Positions 60,905 through 64,000 of a stretch of 64,000 nt of DNA are shown here, in pieces. A program made the position numbers and the translations under genes. The notes beneath the pieces were generated by a model. It was not told where the DNA came from and ran no database searches. It worked only from the letters and a program-made list of their open reading frames with translations. Origin of the DNA: an uncultured Eggerthellaceae bacterium (GTDB lineage: Bacteria > Actinomycetota > Coriobacteriia > Coriobacteriales > Eggerthellaceae); contig CALBGP010000013.1 of the NCBI GenBank assembly GCA_937892845.1, positions 1 to 64,000 of the forward strand, given 5' to 3'. How positions within the stretch are numbered: position 1 is the stretch's first letter; every line of letters begins with the position of its first letter.

Positions 60905-61123
60905 TTGGCGAAGGAAGATGTCATCGAACTCGGTGGTACGGTCCTCGAGGCTCTGCCGAACGCGATGTTCAACGTAGAGCTTGAGAACGGCCACAAGATT
61001 TTGGCCCACATCTCCGGCAAGATGCGCATGCATTACATTAAGATCCTGCCCGGAGATAAAGTGACGGTTGAGCTGTCCATCTACGATTTGACGCGTGGAC
61101 GGATCACCTACCGCTTCAAGTAA
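60905..61123 (+). CDS. infA: translation initiation factor IF-1
   Basis: A 72-residue IF-1 of standard length: AKEDVIELGGTVLEALPNAMFNVELENGH, then SGKMRMHYIKILPGDKV and YDLTRGRITYRFK, the S1-like OB fold that binds the ribosomal A site. It starts with TTG at 60905, 6 bases after GAAGGA; there is no in-frame ATG that would keep the conserved N-terminus. The rare start may limit synthesis. First gene of the alpha operon. Confidence 0.97.
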   Translation: MAKEDVIELGGTVLEALPNAMFNVELENGHKILAHISGKMRMHYIKILPGDKVTVELSIYDLTRGRITYRFK

Positions 61124-61324
61124 CCGCATCGGTTCACGGATAACGCGCAGGGTTGCGCGGAAATTCGCGAGTCGTGCGGTCTTTTCCGCTGCTTAAGCAA
61201 GGCAGCATCTGCAAACAATCGCCTGCGGCTGGGCGTGTTGCATAGAATACAAGGAAGAAATGGTTTACCTGAGCGAAGGAATTCACCGAAGCGAAGGTAG
61301 CCGCACATTCAAAGGAGACAAACA

Positions 61325-61438
61325 ATGAAGGTACGTCCTTCGGTCAAGAAAATGTGCGACAAGTGCAAGATTATCCGACGCCACGGCAAGGTTCTGGTCA
61401 TCTGCGAGAACCCCCGCCACAAGCAGCGTCAGGGTTAA
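61325..61438 (+). CDS. rpmJ: 50S ribosomal protein L36
   Basis: A 37-residue L36: MKVRPSVKKMCDKCKIIRRH, ending NPRHKQRQG. It keeps the C-x2-C … C … H zinc site (C11, C14, C27, H32), so it is the zinc-containing form. AAAGGAG precedes the ATG. Separated from infA by about 200 bases without another gene, and followed by rpsM after 22 bases. Confidence 0.97.
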   Translation: MKVRPSVKKMCDKCKIIRRHGKVLVICENPRHKQRQG

Positions 61439-61460
61439 AGAGAGGAAGGGCAAGTAAATT

Positions 61461-61829
61461 ATGGCACGTCTTTTCGGTGTCGACCTCCCTCGCGAAAAGC
61501 GCATCGAGATCGGCTTGACTTACATCTACGGTATCGGCAACACCACCGCTAAGAAAATCATCGCTGAAACCGGCATCAATCCGGACATCCGCGTGAAGGA
61601 CCTGTCCGAAGAAGATCTGCAGAAGATCCGCGAATACATCGATAAGAACCTCACCGTCGAGGGTGACCTCCACCGCGAGGTTTCCCAGAACGTTAAGCGC
61701 CTTATGGAGATCGGCTGCTATCGTGGCCTGCGTCACCGCAAGGGTCTGCCCGTCCGCGGTCAGCGCACCCACACCAACGCTCGTACCCGCAAGGGCCCGA
61801 AGCGTCAAATCGGCGGCAAGAAGAAGTAG
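61461..61829 (+). CDS. rpsM: 30S ribosomal protein S13
   Basis: A 122-residue S13: ARLFGVDLPREKRIEIGLTYIYGIG opening and the basic tail GLRHRKGLPVRGQRTHTNAR contacting the 16S head and the tRNAs. Eleven bases before rpsK. Confidence 0.98.
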   Translation: MARLFGVDLPREKRIEIGLTYIYGIGNTTAKKIIAETGINPDIRVKDLSEEDLQKIREYIDKNLTVEGDLHREVSQNVKRLMEIGCYRGLRHRKGLPVRGQRTHTNARTRKGPKRQIGGKKK

Positions 61830-61840
61830 GGGTTTGACAC

Positions 61841-62236
61841 ATGGCTAAGAAGAATGTTCGTACTCGTTTGAAGCGTTCCGAGCGCAAGAACATTGCGGTC
61901 GGTCAGGCTCACATCAAGAGCACCTTCAACAACACCATCGTTTCCATCACCGATCCTCAGGGTAACGTGATTTCTTGGAATTCTGCCGGCACCGTGGGCT
62001 TCAAGGGCTCTCGTAAGTCCACCCCGTTCGCTGCGCAGATGGCCGCTGAGCAGGCTGCGAAGACCGCTATGGAGCATGGTCTGCGCAAGGTCGCTGTCTT
62101 CGTGAAGGGCCCCGGTTCGGGCCGCGAGACCGCCATCCGCTCTCTGCAGGCTGCCGGTCTGGAAGTTTCCAGCATCCAGGATTGCACCCCCATCCCGCAC
62201 AACGGTTGCCGTCAGTGCAAGCGTCGTCGCGTGTAG
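61841..62236 (+). CDS. rpsK: 30S ribosomal protein S11
   Basis: A 131-residue S11 with the family's HIKSTFNNTIVSITDPQGNV and GPGSGRETAIRSLQAAGLEV. The C-terminal end reads PHNGCRQCKRRRV where PHNGCRPPKRRRV is usual: an extra Cys replaces the Pro pair. Between rpsM and rpsD as normal. Confidence 0.98.
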   Translation: MAKKNVRTRLKRSERKNIAVGQAHIKSTFNNTIVSITDPQGNVISWNSAGTVGFKGSRKSTPFAAQMAAEQAAKTAMEHGLRKVAVFVKGPGSGRETAIRSLQAAGLEVSSIQDCTPIPHNGCRQCKRRRV

Positions 62237-62255
62237 TTAAGAAAGGATCACACTT

Positions 62256-62888
62256 ATGGCACGTTATACTGGGGCGGACTGCCGCCTCTGCCGCCGCGAA
62301 GGTTGCAAACTGTTCCTGAAGGGCGATCGCTGCTACACGGACAAGTGCGCCATGGAGCGCCAGCATCGTCAGCAGCCTCCGGGCGAAGCCGGTTACAAGC
62401 GCGTCAAGGAATCTGAGTACCGTCTGCAGCTGCGCGAGAAGCAGAAGACCAAGCGCATCTACGGTCTGCTTGAGAAGCAGTTCCGCGGTTACTACGAGCT
62501 GGCTAACCGTCAGCAGGGCATCACCGGCGAGAACCTCCTTCGCATCCTTGAGAGCCGTCTGGACAACGTCGTGTACCGTCTTGGCTTCGCCAAGTCCCGC
62601 GACGAGGCCCGTCAGCAGGTTCGTCATGGCCACATCACCGTCAACGGCAAGCGCGTCGACATTCCGTCCTTCCGCGTTCGTCCCGGCGACCTGGTGGCCG
62701 TTGCCCCCAAGGCTAAGGACCTGCTGGTGATCAAGAGCGCCCTCGTTTCCAGCGAGCGCGTCTCCGTTCCCGCATGGCTCGAAGTCGACATCGAGAAGCT
62801 CCAGGGTTCCGTCCTGTCGCTTCCCAACCGCGATCAGATCGATCTGGACATCCGCGAGCAGCTCATCGTCGAACTTTACTCGAAATAA
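62256..62888 (+). CDS. rpsD: 30S ribosomal protein S4
   Basis: A 210-residue S4, the primary 16S-binding protein. The N-terminus has C-x2-C-x5-C and a further Cys pair (DCRLCRREGC, RCYTDKC), so it is the zinc-binding (C+) type. The S4 RNA-binding domain (about residues 98-160) reads RLDNVVYRLGFAKSRDEARQ, VRHGHITVNGKRVDIPS. 19 bases after rpsK. Confidence 0.98.
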   Translation: MARYTGADCRLCRREGCKLFLKGDRCYTDKCAMERQHRQQPPGEAGYKRVKESEYRLQLREKQKTKRIYGLLEKQFRGYYELANRQQGITGENLLRILESRLDNVVYRLGFAKSRDEARQQVRHGHITVNGKRVDIPSFRVRPGDLVAVAPKAKDLLVIKSALVSSERVSVPAWLEVDIEKLQGSVLSLPNRDQIDLDIREQLIVELYSK

Positions 62889-62920
62889 CGAACCGCGGCT
62901 GATTAGGAGGCTTACACACT

Positions 62921-63871
62921 ATGACAGAGTTCATGAGGCCAACCGTCACGACGGAGGAAGTGAACGATACCGTCGCCCGTTTCGTTGTGGAGCCGCTCGA
63001 GCGTGGTTATGGTTATACGCTGGGCAATTGCATGCGCCGCGTTCTGCTCTCGTCTCTGGATGGCGCTAAAGCCACCGCCATCCAGATCGAGGGTGTTCAG
63101 CACGAGTTCACCACGGCCGAAGGCGTCATCGAGGACGTGACCAACATCGTCCTCAACGTCAAAGGCCTGGTCTTCTCGGCACTTTCCGATGATGTGACTG
63201 AGGCGACCGCCACGGTGTCCATCGATGGCCCGTGCACGGTTACCGGCGCCGACCTCCAGGTTCCGACCGAATTCACACTCATCAACCCCGAGCACGTCAT
63301 CGCCACCGTGGCTGATGGCGGCACGCTGAACATGAGCATCCGCATCGGCGTGGGCCGCGGGTACGTTTCGGCTGAGCACAACAAGCGCACCGAAGATCCC
63401 ATCGGCATCATCCATGTGGACAGCCTGTTCTCTCCCGTGCGCCGTTGCGCCCTCGCCGTCAGCGACACCCGCGTCGGCCAGCGCACCGACTATGACAAGT
63501 TGGTTCTCGAAGTTGAGACCGATGGCTCCGTCACCCCGAATGAGGCGATGTGCCGCGCGGCCAACATCATCAACCAGCACATGAGCGCATTTTTGATGCT
63601 TGCTGACATTGCGGACGAGGAAGAGGGCGAAATTCCCTCCATCTTCGCTCCCGAGGGTCAGGAGGTCAATGCGGAGCTTGACAAGCAGATCGAGGATCTG
63701 GATCTTTCCGTCCGTTCCTACAACTGCCTGAAGCGCGCCGGTATCCACTCCGTGCGCCAGCTGGTCGAGTTCAGCGAGAACGACCTGCTCAACATCCGTA
63801 ACTTTGGTGCGAAGTCCATCGAAGAGGTCAAAGACAAGCTGATCTCCATGGACCTCAATTTGAAGCAATAG
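62921..63871 (+). CDS. rpoA: RNA polymerase alpha subunit
   Basis: A 316-residue alpha subunit. The N-terminal dimerisation domain has the family's FVVEPLERGYGYTLGNCMRRVLLSSL and GVQHEFTTAEGVIEDVTNIVLN; the C-terminal domain (about residue 245 on) has LDLSVRSYNCLKRAGIHSVRQL and NIRNFGAKSIEEVKDKL, which bind UP elements and activators. AGGAGG precedes the ATG. Confidence 0.98.
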   Translation: MTEFMRPTVTTEEVNDTVARFVVEPLERGYGYTLGNCMRRVLLSSLDGAKATAIQIEGVQHEFTTAEGVIEDVTNIVLNVKGLVFSALSDDVTEATATVSIDGPCTVTGADLQVPTEFTLINPEHVIATVADGGTLNMSIRIGVGRGYVSAEHNKRTEDPIGIIHVDSLFSPVRRCALAVSDTRVGQRTDYDKLVLEVETDGSVTPNEAMCRAANIINQHMSAFLMLADIADEEEGEIPSIFAPEGQEVNAELDKQIEDLDLSVRSYNCLKRAGIHSVRQLVEFSENDLLNIRNFGAKSIEEVKDKLISMDLNLKQ

Positions 63872-63881
63872 GAGATACACG

Positions 63882-64000
63882 ATGAGGCATTACAAGAAAG
63901 GCCGTAAGCTGGGAACCGACGCCAGCCATACCAGGGCCATGAAGAAGTCCTTGGTCAGCGCCCTGTTCCTCAACGACCGCATTAAGACCGTTGAGGCTCG
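63882..64000 (+). CDS. rplQ: 50S ribosomal protein L17, 5' part
   Basis: The first 39 residues of L17 are present: MRHYKKGRKLGTDASHTRAM, then KKSLVSALFLNDRIKTVEA. The gene is cut by the end of the window. It begins 10 bases after rpoA with AGGAGA ahead of the ATG, completing the usual rpsM-rpsK-rpsD-rpoA-rplQ order. Confidence 0.95.
   Translation, partial: MRHYKKGRKLGTDASHTRAMKKSLVSALFLNDRIKTVEA

Overview
The window looks like chromosomal DNA of a high-GC anaerobic actinobacterium of the class Coriobacteriia, most likely family Eggerthellaceae (Slackia, Denitrobacterium, Eggerthella and Gordonibacter are the relatives that come to mind; the genus cannot be fixed from sequence reading alone). 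The grounds are: GC-rich coding bias, two LuxR-type regulators whose N-terminal halves are polytopic membrane domains, a large Tat-exported bis-MGD molybdenum reductase with its own Fe-S and membrane subunits, a MurT/GatD pair, and actinobacterial ribosomal protein genes. No CRISPR array, complete IS element, prophage, rRNA or tRNA gene was found.

Layout. 0-5.5 kb: a leftward catabolic/transport cluster (MFS carrier, alpha/beta esterase, PatB/MalY-type PLP lyase) divergent from a membrane LuxR regulator, with a compound palindromic operator between them. 5.5-9.3 kb: leftward DUF1177 protein plus an in-frame AroM/M29-aminopeptidase ORF, divergent from a nitrilase-family amidohydrolase. 9.3-12 kb: a UvrA paralogue. 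12.6-13.5 kb: rplM-rpsI, preceded by a non-coding stretch with an 18-bp x4 tandem repeat. 13.7-16.5 kb: a large cell-surface protein. 16.6-23.7 kb: DUF454 protein, a single-chain CydDC-like ABC exporter, a SulP anion transporter and a DMT exporter. 23.7-25.8 kb: small unknown protein and glmM. 26-31.3 kb: a five-gene nickel/peptide-type ABC importer behind two NikR-type operators. 31.4-34.4 kb: fused secDF and a DUF1292 protein. 34.4-35.25 kb: mostly gene-free DNA. 35.3-40.4 kb: HdeD-like protein, murT-gatD, glnA and a GlnR-like regulator.

40.4-56.5 kb is the most unusual part: an anaerobic respiratory block. A ferredoxin/MvhD-like protein and a UvrD-like ATPase lead into a divergent LuxR regulator and a rightward molybdoreductase operon (catalytic, Fe-S and membrane-anchor subunits). 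It faces a leftward operon with an unknown protein, a TorD chaperone, NapG- and NapH-like electron carriers and a second UvrD-like ATPase. Both UvrD-like proteins have a degenerate DEXQ box, so a helicase-fold pair appears to be embedded in a molybdoenzyme locus. The intergenic DNA here is rich in long hairpins. The inferred flow is quinol to NapH/NapG or the DmsC-like anchor, then to the Fe-S subunit, then to the Mo enzyme, with TorD handling Tat-coupled maturation; the substrate is unknown.

56.1-64 kb: UspA-like protein, a surface protein with a transglutaminase-like domain lacking the usual His, LRRs and InlB-type repeats, a threonine-aldolase-type enzyme, and the alpha operon infA-rpmJ-rpsM-rpsK-rpsD-rpoA-rplQ, which runs off the right end.
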